The notes: a model not told the origin generated them from the letters alone. Shown: positions 51,836 to 61,223, numbered from the stretch's first letter. The stretch: DNA of 64,000 bases from Sinorhizobium sp. 8-89 (GCF_030124325.1 NZ_JASKLR010000007.1:1-64000), one strand, 5' to 3'. Program-made: numbers and translations.

Positions 51836-51956
51836 TACCTCAGAAGCCGCCGTGCCCTTTCGGACTTGTCATTCGTCGTAGAGACAGAGGCTGGCGATGT
51901 CCGTCCGGATCGAACGTGACGAATGTGTCAGTAGTAGTCGCATCCGCGCCCGCGAT

Positions 51957-52937
51957 TCAGCTCCGTTCCGGCCAGGCAAGCCAGTCGCGCATCAACTGAT
52001 GGGCGATGGCGCCCTTCGGCGGCGGAATGTGCTCGTCGCCCGTGTCGGCCACGCCCGTCGTGCGTTCGAGCATCGCTTCGGTCTCGGCCCGCGTGAACCA
52101 CCGGACGTCTTCGAGTTCCTGCTCGTCGCGCTTGATCACGGTCGATTTCGCTTCGGCGTAGCAGCCGATCATCAGCGAATGCGGCAACGGCCAGGGCTGC
52201 GAGGCATGATAGCGCACCCGGCCGATGCGGATGCCGGACTCCTCCCGCGTTTCGCGGCGCACGGCGTTCTCGATCGTCTCGCCCGGCTCGACGAAGCCCG
52301 CGAGGCAGGAATACATACCCGGCACGAAATGCGGGCTGCGGCCAAGGAGGCAGAGATCGCGCTCGAGATCGATCGTCAGCATGATAACGACAGGATCGGT
52401 GCGTGGAAAGACCATGTGGTTGCAGGCCGTGCACACGCGCCGGTAACCGCCCGCCGCGCCGTCCATCGGCCCGCCGCAGCGGCCGCAAAAGCGGTTGTTG
52501 GCGTTCCACACGATCAGGCTCGATCCCTGTGCAAACTGGCCGAGCAATTCTTCGGGCAGCATCTGCTGCCGGTAGAGCGTGCGCGCGTCGGCACACTTGA
52601 ACGGCCCGGGCAGCGTTTCCTCGGTCAGGCCTGACGGCACGGCCAGCCGCGGCTCGCCGTTCGGCAGATATCCGAGCAGGATCGCCTCGTCGAGCGCCGG
52701 CTCCAGACCTTCGAGCTCATAGGGTGCGAAGAGCGGATCGATGATCTTCTCGTCGTGCTTGACGATCAGCTTCGCGCCGGAAAAGGCGAGGAAATGCGCG
52801 CCCGGATGCTTCGACGCCACCTCCACGCAATCGTCTGGGCGGTGCTCGGATTGTCGGTCCAGGTGGTTTTCCGCAAAGGCGACGAGGGTGCTCGGCTCCG
52901 GATGCGGGCTTCGAAGGTCAAAGATCGTTTTTGTCAT
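51957..52937 (-). CDS. nudC: NAD(+)/NADH pyrophosphatase, Nudix family
   Basis: The 326-residue protein from the ATG at 52937 has an N-terminal domain, a zinc ribbon (CGRCGGPMDGAAGGYRRVC, then TAC) and a Nudix box GFVEPGETIENAV with REESG. The SQPWPLPHSLM motif after the box marks NADH pyrophosphatases. NudC cleaves NADH and may decap NAD-RNA. The open frame extends to 53249 across the HIT gene; the ATG two bases after the HIT stop is the likely start, making a two-gene operon. Confidence 0.88.
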   Translation of the reverse strand: MTKTIFDLRSPHPEPSTLVAFAENHLDRQSEHRPDDCVEVASKHPGAHFLAFSGAKLIVKHDEKIIDPLFAPYELEGLEPALDEAILLGYLPNGEPRLAVPSGLTEETLPGPFKCADARTLYRQQMLPEELLGQFAQGSSLIVWNANNRFCGRCGGPMDGAAGGYRRVCTACNHMVFPRTDPVVIMLTIDLERDLCLLGRSPHFVPGMYSCLAGFVEPGETIENAVRRETREESGIRIGRVRYHASQPWPLPHSLMIGCYAEAKSTVIKRDEQELEDVRWFTRAETEAMLERTTGVADTGDEHIPPPKGAIAHQLMRDWLAWPERS

Positions 52938-52939
52938 CT

Positions 52940-53344
52940 TCAGAGATTTTCCAGAATGCGTGCTGCAAATGCCTGATGCTCGTCCGCCGGCCACGGCTCG
53001 GCTTTGCCGAAGCCCCAGACCGGGCCCGGCCAGTTCGGATCGCCTTCCCGGCGGGCTATGATATGCACATGAAGCTGCCGGACGATATTGCCGAGCGCGC
53101 CGATATTGATCTTGTCGGCGCCTGTGACCTTTTTCAGCGCGGCTGCCACCATGTTGGTCTCGAAGGTCAGCATCGTCTGGTCGAGCGGCGTCAGCTCGAA
53201 AATCTCTGAAATGTCCGGGCGCTGGGGAATGAGGATCAGCCACGGCCAACGGCGGTCATTCATCAGCCTCAATTGGCAAAGGCCGATCGAGGCGATCGGT
53301 ATGCCGTCGCGCTGAAGTCGCTCGTCGAGAGGAAAGGTCGTCAA
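52940..53344 (-). CDS. HIT-family nucleotide-binding protein
   Basis: The product has the histidine-triad block IVRQLHVHIIAR and the preceding LKKVTGADKINIGALGN, so it is a HIT-family hydrolase or transferase acting on nucleotides. A TTG at 53344 has GAGGA seven bases upstream and begins the conserved TFPLDERLQRD region, giving 134 residues; an ATG at 53401 would add 19 residues without a ribosome site. It is two bases from nudC and probably co-transcribed. Confidence 0.82.
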   Translation of the reverse strand: MTTFPLDERLQRDGIPIASIGLCQLRLMNDRRWPWLILIPQRPDISEIFELTPLDQTMLTFETNMVAAALKKVTGADKINIGALGNIVRQLHVHIIARREGDPNWPGPVWGFGKAEPWPADEHQAFAARILENL

Positions 53345-53527
53345 CAGAATATCCTCGGCTGGAGCGGGATGAGGAAAGTGTGTTCGGTTTTCCGCCCGCA
53401 TCCCGCGTCAACTCTCTAGAACCAAGCACGTTTATGATTTGGGCCGTTTTCGACCCAGAATCATCATGATCTAGGGCGCGGATTCGCCCTTGTTTTGCAT
53501 ATCGATACCAGTTTTTTGAAGGCTTGG

Positions 53528-53556
53528 CTTGCATTTGCTTTCGATATTGCCGATAT
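53528..53556 (+). promoter_or_regulatory. Putative promoter of the SRP RNA gene
   Basis: CTTGCA, 17 bases, then CGATAT, close to the alphaproteobacterial pattern CTTGAC-N17-CTATAT. The RNA's first paired base (53564) lies eight bases after the -10 element. Confidence 0.5.
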
Positions 53557-53562
53557 GAAAGC

Positions 53563-53661
53563 CGGGAGGTTGGTGGTGGACGAGCCACTCGCCAACCGGG
53601 TCAGGTCCGGAAGGAAGCAGCCCTAACGAGCCCCGGCACGGGTCATCGTGCCAGCCTCCCA
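53563..53661 (+). ncRNA. ffs: Signal recognition particle RNA (4.5S RNA)
   Basis: The apical domain GGTCAGGTCCGGAAGGAAGC, followed by AGCCC, is the conserved SRP RNA tetraloop region with the asymmetric Ffh-binding loop. The ends pair as GGGAGG (53564-53569) with CCTCCC (53655-53660), so the ends are approximate to a few bases. It binds Ffh and guides membrane-protein ribosomes to FtsY. It precedes dnaX, as in other rhizobia. Confidence 0.93.
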
Positions 53662-53717
53662 CCTTATCTTCGTGTCTCCGTCCTGTCGGGACAAGAATTC
53701 GAGCAGCGGCAGGGTCG

Positions 53718-55583
53718 ATGAGCGACGAAACGTCTTTTTCATCCGAACAAAAGCCAGCCGCCTACCGTGTTCTGGCGCGTAAATATCGGCCCAAGGACTT
53801 CTCCGATTTAATGGTCGGGCAGGAGCCGATGGTGCGCACGCTCATCAACGCTTTTGAGACCGGCCGGATCGCGCAGGCCTATATGCTGACGGGTGTCCGC
53901 GGCGTCGGCAAAACGACGACAGCCCGCATCCTGGCGCGCGCCCTCAACTACAAGACCGCCGAGATCGACAAGCCGACGATCGATCTGCGCGTGCCGGGCG
54001 AGCACTGCCAGGCGATCATGGACGGCCGCCATGTCGACGTGATCGAGATGGACGCCGCGTCGCACACCGGCATCGACGATATCCGCGAGATCATCGAGCA
54101 GGTGCGCTACCGCCCGGTTTCCGCCCGCTACAAGGTCTATATCATCGACGAAGTTCACATGCTCTCGACGCAGGCCTTCAATGGCCTGTTGAAGACGCTC
54201 GAGGAGCCGCCGGAGCATGTGAAGTTCATCTTCGCGACCACCGAAATCCGTAAGGTTCCGATTACTGTCCTGTCGCGCTGCCAGCGCTTCGACCTGCGTC
54301 GCATCGGAGCGTCGGACCTCGTCGGTCTCTTCTCTACGATCCTAGCCAAGGAAGGCGTGCCTTTCGATCCCGAGGCGCTGGCCATGGTCGCGCGCGCGGC
54401 CGAAGGCTCGGCACGCGACGGCCTTTCCCTGCTCGACCAGGCGATCGCCCATGGCGGAGGCTCCGTCGAGCTTGAAACCGTGCGTTCCATGCTCGGACTT
54501 GCCGACCGTGCCCGCATCGTCGACCTCTTCGAGCATATCGTCAAAGGCGACGTGACGGCGGCGCTTCAAGAGTTCGCCGCGCAATACGAGGCAGGCGCCA
54601 ATCCGACCGTAGTGCTGACCGACCTTGCCGACTTCACCCATCTCGTCACCCGGATGAAATATGTTCCCGACGCAGCGAACGACCAGTCGCTGAGCGAGAT
54701 TGAACGCATGCGCGGCGCCGAATTCGCCGGCAACGTCGCGGTGACGGCGCTTTCGCGCATCTGGCAGATGCTTTTGAAGGGCATCCCCGAGGCGGAAAGC
54801 TCGTCACGCCCCGCCGGCGCCGCGGAAATGGTCCTGATCAGGCTCGCCCATGCCGCCCATTTGCCGTCGCCAGAAGATGCTGCACGCCGGCTGCTGGAGC
54901 TTTCGGACGGCGAGGGAGCCGGCGATCGCCCGACGCCACGCAGCAATGGCGGCGGAAGTCAGGTCCAGGCAGGCTCCTCCACACAGGCGCGTTCCGTTGA
55001 GGCAGCGCCCGTTCACCGATCGTCGGGCAATGGCGCCACCATGCTGCGTGCCGTGCCGGATGCAGCGCCTCAGCCGATGAGTGTCGGCCGCATCGAGGAG
55101 CGGCCCGCGCCGGTGAGCACCGCAAAGCCGCAGCCGAAGGTTCCGGTCAACTCCATCAGCGACATCGCCGATCTCTGCGGGAAGAACAGGGACATCAAGC
55201 TGAAGACGCTGGTGCGCGGTTTCCTGAGGCTCGTCCATATCGAGCCCGGCCGCCTCGACGTCAACGTGCCGGACGACGCGCCGAAAACGCTGCTCGGCGA
55301 GCTCGCCGTCAAGCTCAAGGAATGGACCGGCATTCATTGGGTCGTCAGCTACAGCCGCGAGACGGGCGAGCCGACATTGATCGAGGCGGAGCAGCGCGCG
55401 CAGGAGCAGCGGGTCAACGACGCCCGCCAGGACCCGGATGTCGCGGCAATTCTCGCGCGCTTTCCGGGCGCCAGAGTCACCGACGTGCGGATCCGTGTGG
55501 CCGAACAGGAAATCGAGAGTGTCGCTCCGGCAGCAGCCGAATCGGAAGACGGCGATATCGTCCCGAGCGACGACATCGAATAA
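53718..55583 (+). CDS. dnaX: DNA polymerase III subunits gamma and tau
   Basis: DnaX is the clamp-loader ATPase of the replicase. The 621-residue protein opens with YRVLARKYRPKDFSDLMVGQ, has Walker A GVRGVGKTTTAR near residue 58, the DEVHMLS box, and a sensor RCQRFDLRRI; the tau-type C-terminal part follows from about residue 370. The zinc module normally holding four cysteines (as in E. coli) has just one Cys here (GEHCQAIM), in an otherwise intact domain. No slippery heptamer for gamma frameshifting was noticed. It lies 57 bases after ffs and before ybaB and recR. Confidence 0.95.
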   Translation: MSDETSFSSEQKPAAYRVLARKYRPKDFSDLMVGQEPMVRTLINAFETGRIAQAYMLTGVRGVGKTTTARILARALNYKTAEIDKPTIDLRVPGEHCQAIMDGRHVDVIEMDAASHTGIDDIREIIEQVRYRPVSARYKVYIIDEVHMLSTQAFNGLLKTLEEPPEHVKFIFATTEIRKVPITVLSRCQRFDLRRIGASDLVGLFSTILAKEGVPFDPEALAMVARAAEGSARDGLSLLDQAIAHGGGSVELETVRSMLGLADRARIVDLFEHIVKGDVTAALQEFAAQYEAGANPTVVLTDLADFTHLVTRMKYVPDAANDQSLSEIERMRGAEFAGNVAVTALSRIWQMLLKGIPEAESSSRPAGAAEMVLIRLAHAAHLPSPEDAARRLLELSDGEGAGDRPTPRSNGGGSQVQAGSSTQARSVEAAPVHRSSGNGATMLRAVPDAAPQPMSVGRIEERPAPVSTAKPQPKVPVNSISDIADLCGKNRDIKLKTLVRGFLRLVHIEPGRLDVNVPDDAPKTLLGELAVKLKEWTGIHWVVSYSRETGEPTLIEAEQRAQEQRVNDARQDPDVAAILARFPGARVTDVRIRVAEQEIESVAPAAAESEDGDIVPSDDIE

Positions 55584-55589
55584 TCCACT

Positions 55590-55655
55590 ACAGCGCCGTG
55601 CCTCTTTTCAGACGCACAAAGGTCGCTGTAGCACTTGGATTCAAGGACACGCAGT
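55590..55655 (+). repeat. Dispersed intergenic palindromic repeat, copy 4
   Basis: CAGCGCCGTGCCTCTTTTC and AGACGCACAAAGGTCGCTGT match copy 3 (on its strand) closely, with one mismatch in the first stem. The second arm is truncated. It fills the gap between dnaX and ybaB. Confidence 0.75.
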
Positions 55656-55693
55656 AGCTTCTTGGAAGAGAATACGAAGGACAGGAGACGACG

Positions 55694-56017
55694 ATGCGCG
55701 ACATCATGGGCATGATGGGCAAGGTCAAGGAAATGCAGGCCAAGATGGAGAAGCTGCAGGCGGAGATCGCCGCGCTCGAAATCGACGGGACATCCGGCGG
55801 CGGCCTCGTTGCTGTCCGCCTTGATGGTAAGGGCCACATGAAAAGCCTGAAGATCGATCCCTCCCTCTTCAAGGAAGACGATGTCGAGATCCTCGAGGAC
55901 CTGATCGTCGCCGCGCACAAGGATGCCAAGGACAAGGCCGAGGCCGTACAGGCGGAAAAGACCCGCGAATTGACCGCAGGCCTGCCGATTCCACCCGGCA
56001 TGAAGCTGCCCTTCTGA
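55694..56017 (+). CDS. YbaB/EbfC nucleoid-associated protein
   Basis: The 107-residue protein has the YbaB pattern: [20 protein letters not shown], then [18 protein letters not shown] and [15 protein letters not shown], ending PPGMKLPF. It binds DNA as a tweezer-like dimer. The dnaX-ybaB-recR order is widely conserved in bacteria. AGGAGAC precedes the ATG. Here the LysE-family gene intervenes before recR. Confidence 0.92.
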   Translation: MRDIMGMMGKVKEMQAKMEKLQAEIAALEIDGTSGGGLVAVRLDGKGHMKSLKIDPSLFKEDDVEILEDLIVAAHKDAKDKAEAVQAEKTRELTAGLPIPPGMKLPF

Positions 56018-56102
56018 TTAGCGGCCCTTCTAAGTATACGGCTATGGCACTCCACCGAGCGGATAGTGGCACAAGCAAAAAGCATGTTACCTTGCCGGCC
56101 CA

Positions 56103-56190
56103 CAGCGCCGCCGGCCGCAATCAGACGCGCAAGGAACGCTGTAACACTTTGAATTGCTGCGTGTGTCCTTGAATCGGCTGCGATTTGGGG
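56103..56190 (+). repeat. Dispersed intergenic palindromic repeat, copy 5
   Basis: CAGACGCGCAAGGAACGCTG and TAACACTTTGAATTGCTGC match the family; the first stem's left arm is degenerate and the second arm continues GTCCTTGAATCGGCTGCGAT. It is directly upstream of the LysE-family gene and forms part of a false upstream extension of that frame. Confidence 0.7.
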
Positions 56191-56213
56191 AATGCGGGAG
56201 GGAGGAACAGGCC

Positions 56214-56825
56214 ATGAGCCTTGCGTCACTGCTTGTCTTTGCGGGAGCGTTGCTGATTGCAGCCGGATCACCGGGACCGAGCATCGCGGCGCTTGTCGCC
56301 CGTGTGCTTTCGAAGGGCGCGCGCGACGTGCTTCCCTTCCTCGCCGCCATGTGGATTGGCGAGGCGATCTGGCTTTCCTTCGCCGTTGCCGGTCTTGCGG
56401 CGATCGCCGAGACCTTCCACTGGATGTTCGTCGCGATCAAATGGGCGGGTGTGGCCTATCTTTTGTTCCTCGCCTGGAAGATGTGGTCGGCTGAGCCGGA
56501 ACTGCCGGGCGACAACCTGCCGGAAACCCGGTCGGCGTCGAAGCTCTTCTTTGCCGGCCTCACCGTCACGCTTGGCAATCCCAAGATCATGATGTTCTAC
56601 GTGGCGCTGCTGCCGTCGATCATCGATCTCGGTTCGGTCACTTTCCTCGGCTGGACGGAGCTGGTGGCGACCATGTTCGTCGTGCTCGTCGCGATCGATC
56701 TCGGCTGGGTGGTGATGGCCGCCAAGGCGCGCCAGTTCCTGAGGAGCCGCCGTGCGGTCCGGATCGCCAACCGCGCCAGCGCCGGCACGATGGCCGGCGC
56801 TGCGGTCGCGATCGCTGTGCGCTGA
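56214..56825 (+). CDS. LysE/RhtB-family amino-acid exporter
   Basis: The 203-residue protein has about six membrane segments and the family blocks LIAAGSPGPSIAALVAR near the N-terminus, KWAGVAYLLFLAWKMW, and FFAGLTVTLGNPKIMMFYV. It should export an amino acid or analogue with proton exchange. GGGAGGGAGGA is just before the ATG at 56214. It is inserted between ybaB and recR with a repeat copy at its head, suggesting a later addition to this cluster. Confidence 0.85.
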   Translation: MSLASLLVFAGALLIAAGSPGPSIAALVARVLSKGARDVLPFLAAMWIGEAIWLSFAVAGLAAIAETFHWMFVAIKWAGVAYLLFLAWKMWSAEPELPGDNLPETRSASKLFFAGLTVTLGNPKIMMFYVALLPSIIDLGSVTFLGWTELVATMFVVLVAIDLGWVVMAAKARQFLRSRRAVRIANRASAGTMAGAAVAIAVR

Positions 56826-56875
56826 TCGGCGTCAAAGCGATTCCGTTTGCTGATGAATTGAGCTAAAAGCCCGGC

Positions 56876-57481
56876 ATGGCAAAGCGAGTCACCGGCCCCG
56901 AAATCGAAAAACTCATCCAGCTTCTGGCGAAAGTGCCGGGCCTCGGCCCCCGTTCCGCCCGCCGGGCGGCGCTGCACCTCGTCAAGAAGAAGGAGCAACT
57001 GCTCGGACCGCTCGCCGAAGCGATGGGCGAGGCGCATCGCAAGGTCCGCATCTGCTCCTGCTGCGGCAATGTCGACACGATCGATCCCTGCACGGTCTGC
57101 GCCGACGAGCGGCGCGACCAGTCGGTTATCATCGTCGTCGAGGATGTCGCCGACCTCTGGGCGCTGGAGCGCGCAGGAGCGATGAATACCGCCTATCACG
57201 TGCTCGGCGGCACGCTGTCGCCGCTCGACGGGATCGGACCGGACGATCTCAACATCAAGGGCTTGGTCGATCGTGTTGCGAAGGGCGGCGTGCGCGAGCT
57301 GATCATCGCGGTCAATGCGACGGTCGAGGGGCAGACGACGGCGCATTACATCACCGATCAGCTCGAAGGCATGGATGTCAAAATCACGCGTCTCGCCCAT
57401 GGCGTTCCTGTCGGTGGCGAGCTTGATTATCTCGATGAAGGCACTTTGGCGGCCGCCTTGCGGGCACGCACGACAATCTGA
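56876..57481 (+). CDS. recR: Recombination protein RecR
   Basis: RecR works with RecF and RecO to load RecA at gaps. The 201-residue protein has the helix-hairpin-helix [14 protein letters not shown], the zinc finger [16 protein letters not shown] and a Toprim domain ([30 protein letters not shown]). The length is standard. Confidence 0.95.
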   Translation: MAKRVTGPEIEKLIQLLAKVPGLGPRSARRAALHLVKKKEQLLGPLAEAMGEAHRKVRICSCCGNVDTIDPCTVCADERRDQSVIIVVEDVADLWALERAGAMNTAYHVLGGTLSPLDGIGPDDLNIKGLVDRVAKGGVRELIIAVNATVEGQTTAHYITDQLEGMDVKITRLAHGVPVGGELDYLDEGTLAAALRARTTI

Positions 57482-57520
57482 CGCCGCGCGCATCGCGCGC
57501 CACCTCATTCAGGAAGCCAG

Positions 57521-58759
57521 ATGCTGAAACTCCTTTCTGCCTTGATCCTTTGCCTTAGCTCCTTTGCCGGCCTTTCCTTCGCGGCTTCGAAAGCCGACGT
57601 GGAGGGGCAGTTCCGCCAATGGCTGCAGAACGACCTCTGGCCAGAGGCGCAGAAATCCGGCATCTCGGCCGCATCCTTCAAGGCGGCCTTTGCCGATGTG
57701 AAGCTCAATTGGGACCTGCCCGACCTTGCGCCTCCCGGCTTCCCGAAGCCGAAGGAGCGCAAGCAGAGCCAGGCGGAGTTTTCATCTCCCGGTTCCTATT
57801 TTTCCGAGAAGCGACTGCAGGGATTGGCGGTGACCGGCCGAAGCCTAGCCTCCGCCCACGCCTCGACCTTGAAGCGCATCGAACGCACATACGGCGTTCC
57901 CGGGCCGATCGTGCTGGCCATCTGGGGCCGGGAATCCGGCTTCGGGCGGGCGAAGATCCCGCATCCGATCATGGACGTGCTGGCGACCAAGGCCTTCATG
58001 TCGACGCGGCCCGAGCTTTTTCGGCGCGAACTGATCGCCGCGCTGCACATTCTCGAAAGCGGCGACGTCCGGGAGACGCAGATGCGCGGATCGTGGGCCG
58101 GCGCCATGGGCCAGCCGCAGTTCCTGCCGTCGAGCTTCCTGAAATATGCCGTGGATTTCGACGGCGATGGACGCCGCGACATCTGGAATTCGGTGCCGGA
58201 CAGCCTGGCTTCGATCGCCAACTACCTTTCGAAGAAAGGCTGGCAGGGCGGTCGTGACTGGGGCTTTGAAGTCCTGATCCCCGAGACCGTTTCCTGCGCC
58301 CAGGAAGGGCCGGATCTGGCGCGCCCGATCACCGACTGGGCCGGCATGGGTATCTCCCGCATCTCCGGCAAGGCTTTTCCGCCGGCGGAGCGCGCGGCAT
58401 CCGGCATGATGCTGGTGCCGGCCGGGATCCATGGACCGCAATTCATCGTCACGCCGAATTTCTACGTGATCAAGGAATACAACAATTCGGATCTCTACGC
58501 GCTCTTCATCGGCAACCTGGCCGATCGCATCGCGTCCGGCGGCGGCGCCTTCCGGGGACAGTGGGGCGATGTCGGAAACATGCTGCGTTCCGACGTGCTG
58601 GCGATGCAGAAGGCGCTCGTTTCCAAGGGCTACGACGTCGGCAAGGTGGATGGCCTGCCGGGCTACAAGACGCGCCGCTCGCTCGGCGACTGGCAGGCGA
58701 AGAACGGCCTGTCCGCCACCTGCTTCCCGGCTGCCTCGCTGAAGGCGCAGCTGCGCTGA
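57521..58759 (+). CDS. Lytic murein transglycosylase, MltB-like
   Basis: A 412-residue exported enzyme: signal peptide (LLSALILCLSSFAGLSFAAS), an SLT_2 domain with the catalytic Glu in AIWGRESGFGR near residue 140 and MRGSWAGAMGQPQFLPSSF, and a C-terminal peptidoglycan-binding domain (DVLAMQKALVSKGYDVGKVD). It cleaves the glycan strand to anhydromuropeptides in the periplasm. No lipobox is seen, so it is soluble rather than a lipoprotein. It follows recR by 39 bases. Confidence 0.9.
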   Translation: MLKLLSALILCLSSFAGLSFAASKADVEGQFRQWLQNDLWPEAQKSGISAASFKAAFADVKLNWDLPDLAPPGFPKPKERKQSQAEFSSPGSYFSEKRLQGLAVTGRSLASAHASTLKRIERTYGVPGPIVLAIWGRESGFGRAKIPHPIMDVLATKAFMSTRPELFRRELIAALHILESGDVRETQMRGSWAGAMGQPQFLPSSFLKYAVDFDGDGRRDIWNSVPDSLASIANYLSKKGWQGGRDWGFEVLIPETVSCAQEGPDLARPITDWAGMGISRISGKAFPPAERAASGMMLVPAGIHGPQFIVTPNFYVIKEYNNSDLYALFIGNLADRIASGGGAFRGQWGDVGNMLRSDVLAMQKALVSKGYDVGKVDGLPGYKTRRSLGDWQAKNGLSATCFPAASLKAQLR

Positions 58760-58769
58760 CTGAACCGCA

Positions 58770-59273
58770 CTAGGCGGACGCTTGTCGCACGATCTTCGCG
58801 ACGAAGTCAGATTTGCCGCCAGTGTAGAATTTCCAGTCGCCGTTTGCCTCCGCTGCCAGTTTGCGCTTCAGAGCGGCATATTCGGCAGCGTCAACCGGAT
58901 GAGTACGGAGCCAATCGCGAAATAGCATGCGTTTGAAGTGCGTGGGGTTCTCCGGCCCGCAGAGATAGAGCCGAGTGCCATAGGAGCCGTGGCCTGAGGT
59001 GAACGTCCACATGCCATCACTGTATGGATCGCCGTGGAAGGTAAAGTCGCAGCACACCTTCACTCGCTCGACTGCGTCGACAACGATCGCATTGCTGCGA
59101 AGCACTGCGTCGATGTCAATTTTGGGCTTCGCACAAAGGCCGACGACCGATGTGCTCCCGACATGGTGAATGTCATCCACCATGCCACCGATCAGTTCCA
59201 TGATCCGACTCTTTCCCTCCTCAAATAGACCGGGCCATGCTGGGTTGTAATCAACAACCTTTATCGCGCTCAT
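58770..59273 (-). CDS. GrpB family protein (UPF0157)
   Basis: A 167-residue protein of the nucleotidyltransferase-fold GrpB family: VVDYNPAWPGLFEEGKSRI, HHVGSTSVVGLCAKPKIDID, and RLYLCGPENPTHFKRMLF. Its substrate is unknown; it is not related to GrpE. The ATG at 59273 fits the family start; the frame opens at 59309. It is convergent with the transglycosylase gene, 10 bases apart. Confidence 0.83.
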   Translation of the reverse strand: MSAIKVVDYNPAWPGLFEEGKSRIMELIGGMVDDIHHVGSTSVVGLCAKPKIDIDAVLRSNAIVVDAVERVKVCCDFTFHGDPYSDGMWTFTSGHGSYGTRLYLCGPENPTHFKRMLFRDWLRTHPVDAAEYAALKRKLAAEANGDWKFYTGGKSDFVAKIVRQASA

Positions 59274-59418
59274 TGGTGCAGTCACTCGGTTGGATTTTGA
59301 TTGCAGCATGTCCGATTCGAAGAGTTGGTAGAATGCCTTATTGCTGGCTGGGCTGTCCTAAGAGCGAAAACCGGAATTTCCGCTCCGGTACTAAGTGTCA
59401 GATTTTCGTGTCCGCACC

Positions 59419-61047
59419 TCAATGCATCTCGACCGGCCGCTTGTAGCGCTCATAGTGTTCTGGAACGATGGTCTGCCGCTCGATCATCCGGTGGACGCGC
59501 GGCGGCGCCGTGTCGCGGTGGAGCGCCGTCAGCTTGTCACCGACCGCCGCATCGGCCTGCGTGCGCCGCTGGTTGTGCCGGACATATTCGACCCAGGTCG
59601 GCACGTGATAGGTTTCGGTCCAGGTCGTCGGGTTTTCGAGGTCGCGCATCAGTGCCCAGTGCCCCGCGCCGTCACGGATGCGGATGCGGCGGCGTTCCGC
59701 CATGGTCGTCAGGAATTCGGGAATGTCGGGTTCGTGGATCTCGTAGTCGATCATGATGACGATCGGGCCGCTGCGCGGCTTGAGATCGAGTTGAAGCGGC
59801 GGCTCGTTGAAACGGTTGAGCGGGTCGAGGTTCAGCGACCTGAATTCCGGCAGGGCGAAACGTAAGCCGACGGCCGCTCCGGCAAGCATGAGGAGACAGG
59901 AGCCGATGAGCGCGTTGGCGGCGCCGTATTGCTCGGCGGCAACGCCCCAGAGCCAACTGCCGCCGGCAATCCCGCCGAAGGTCATGGTCTGGTAGAGGGA
60001 AAGTGCCCGCCCGACCACCCAGCGCGGAGTCGAGAGCTGAACCGTGGTGTTGAACAGCGACAGCGCCAGCACCCAGCAGGCGCCGGAGACGGCGAGGGCG
60101 AGCGAGGTTAGCCACGCCTCAGTGCTGATCGCCGTAACCGCCGCGCTTACGGCAAAGCCGGCGAAGGCGTAGCGCACGATCGCTTCGCTTGACAGGTGTT
60201 CGCGAAGCCTGGCGCTGAGGAGCGCGCCGCCGATCGCGCCGAGCCCGAAGGCACCAAGCATGATGCCGTAGGTGAGCGGACCGCCGCCGACCAGATCGCG
60301 GGCGACGAGCGGCAGCAGGGCAAGGATGGCGCTTGCCGACAGGCCGAAGACGAAGCCGCGCAGCAGGACCTTGCCGATGTTGGGCGACATCGCGACATAG
60401 CGAAGCCCGGCCGAAACCGCCCGGCCGAGTGTTTCTCGCGGCAAGGGGTTTTCCGGAATGTCCCGTTTCCAGCGGGCAACGGCGAAGAGGATCGCGAAAT
60501 AGCTGAGTGTGTTGGCTGCGAAGGCTGCGGCGGCACCTGCGGCTGCAACGATCGCGCCGCCGATCGCCGGACCGACGCTGCGGGTAATGTTGAAGCCCAT
60601 GCTGTTCAGTGCCACCGCCGCCGGCAGGTCATCGCGCGGCACCATGTCGCCGACCGATGCCTGCCAGGATGGATTGTTGAGCGCCGTGCCGCACCCGATC
60701 AGGAAGGTGAAGAGCAGAAGGAGCCACGGCGTGATCAGGCTTAAATAGGCGCAGACGGTAAGCACGGCCGAGACGCTGAGCATGAAAATCTGTGCGATGA
60801 GCATGATCCGCCGTCGGTCGAAATTGTCGGCAAGCGCACCCGACACCAGCGAGAAAAGCATTATCGGCAGCGCAGTGGAGGCCTGCACCAGCGCCACCAT
60901 GTTCACCGACTGCGAGATGGAGGTCATCAGCCAGGCAGCGCCCACCGCCTGGATCAGTCCGCCGAAATTGGAGGCAAGACTGGCGATCCAGATGATCCGG
61001 AACGTGTCATGTTTGAAGGGGGCCAGGGGCGACATGCGGTTCGTCAC
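59419..61047 (-). CDS. MFS transporter, MFS_3/EntS-like family with soluble C-terminal domain
   Basis: The 542-residue protein has twelve membrane segments: FKHDTFRIIWIASLASNFGG, ALADNFDRRRIM in loop 2-3, LNNPSWQASVGDMVPRDDLP, ALNSMGFNITRSVGPAIGG. The last 120 residues (PIVIMIDYEIHEPDI to HYERYKRPVEMH) form a soluble domain that goes with this family. It exports siderophores or drugs; the substrate is unknown. The start is GTG at 61047 or ATG at 61038. Confidence 0.85.
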   Translation of the reverse strand: MTNRMSPLAPFKHDTFRIIWIASLASNFGGLIQAVGAAWLMTSISQSVNMVALVQASTALPIMLFSLVSGALADNFDRRRIMLIAQIFMLSVSAVLTVCAYLSLITPWLLLLFTFLIGCGTALNNPSWQASVGDMVPRDDLPAAVALNSMGFNITRSVGPAIGGAIVAAAGAAAAFAANTLSYFAILFAVARWKRDIPENPLPRETLGRAVSAGLRYVAMSPNIGKVLLRGFVFGLSASAILALLPLVARDLVGGGPLTYGIMLGAFGLGAIGGALLSARLREHLSSEAIVRYAFAGFAVSAAVTAISTEAWLTSLALAVSGACWVLALSLFNTTVQLSTPRWVVGRALSLYQTMTFGGIAGGSWLWGVAAEQYGAANALIGSCLLMLAGAAVGLRFALPEFRSLNLDPLNRFNEPPLQLDLKPRSGPIVIMIDYEIHEPDIPEFLTTMAERRRIRIRDGAGHWALMRDLENPTTWTETYHVPTWVEYVRHNQRRTQADAAVGDKLTALHRDTAPPRVHRMIERQTIVPEHYERYKRPVEMH

Positions 61048-61194
61048 CTCGTCTTCTCTTTCGTTTGACCAAAGCGTAGCGAAGCGGATGCTTCCTTATA
61101 GACTGCGAAATGTGGCGTGCCAGCCGCTGAAATTTACAATCGGACGGGAAAGCGACCCCACTCTCGGCCGCCGTCCCGGGCCGCGGCCACAAGC

Positions 61195-61223
61195 CTTGCA
61201 ATTTGCGGCGATGAAGCGTATAT
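61195..61223 (+). promoter_or_regulatory. Putative promoter of the rimP-nusA operon
   Basis: CTTGCA, 17 bases, then GTATAT, the same -35 and spacing as the ffs promoter and close to CTTGAC-N17-CTATAT. A start near 61230 would give a leader that passes through the terminator-like hairpin at 61252-61286 before rimP. Confidence 0.5.
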
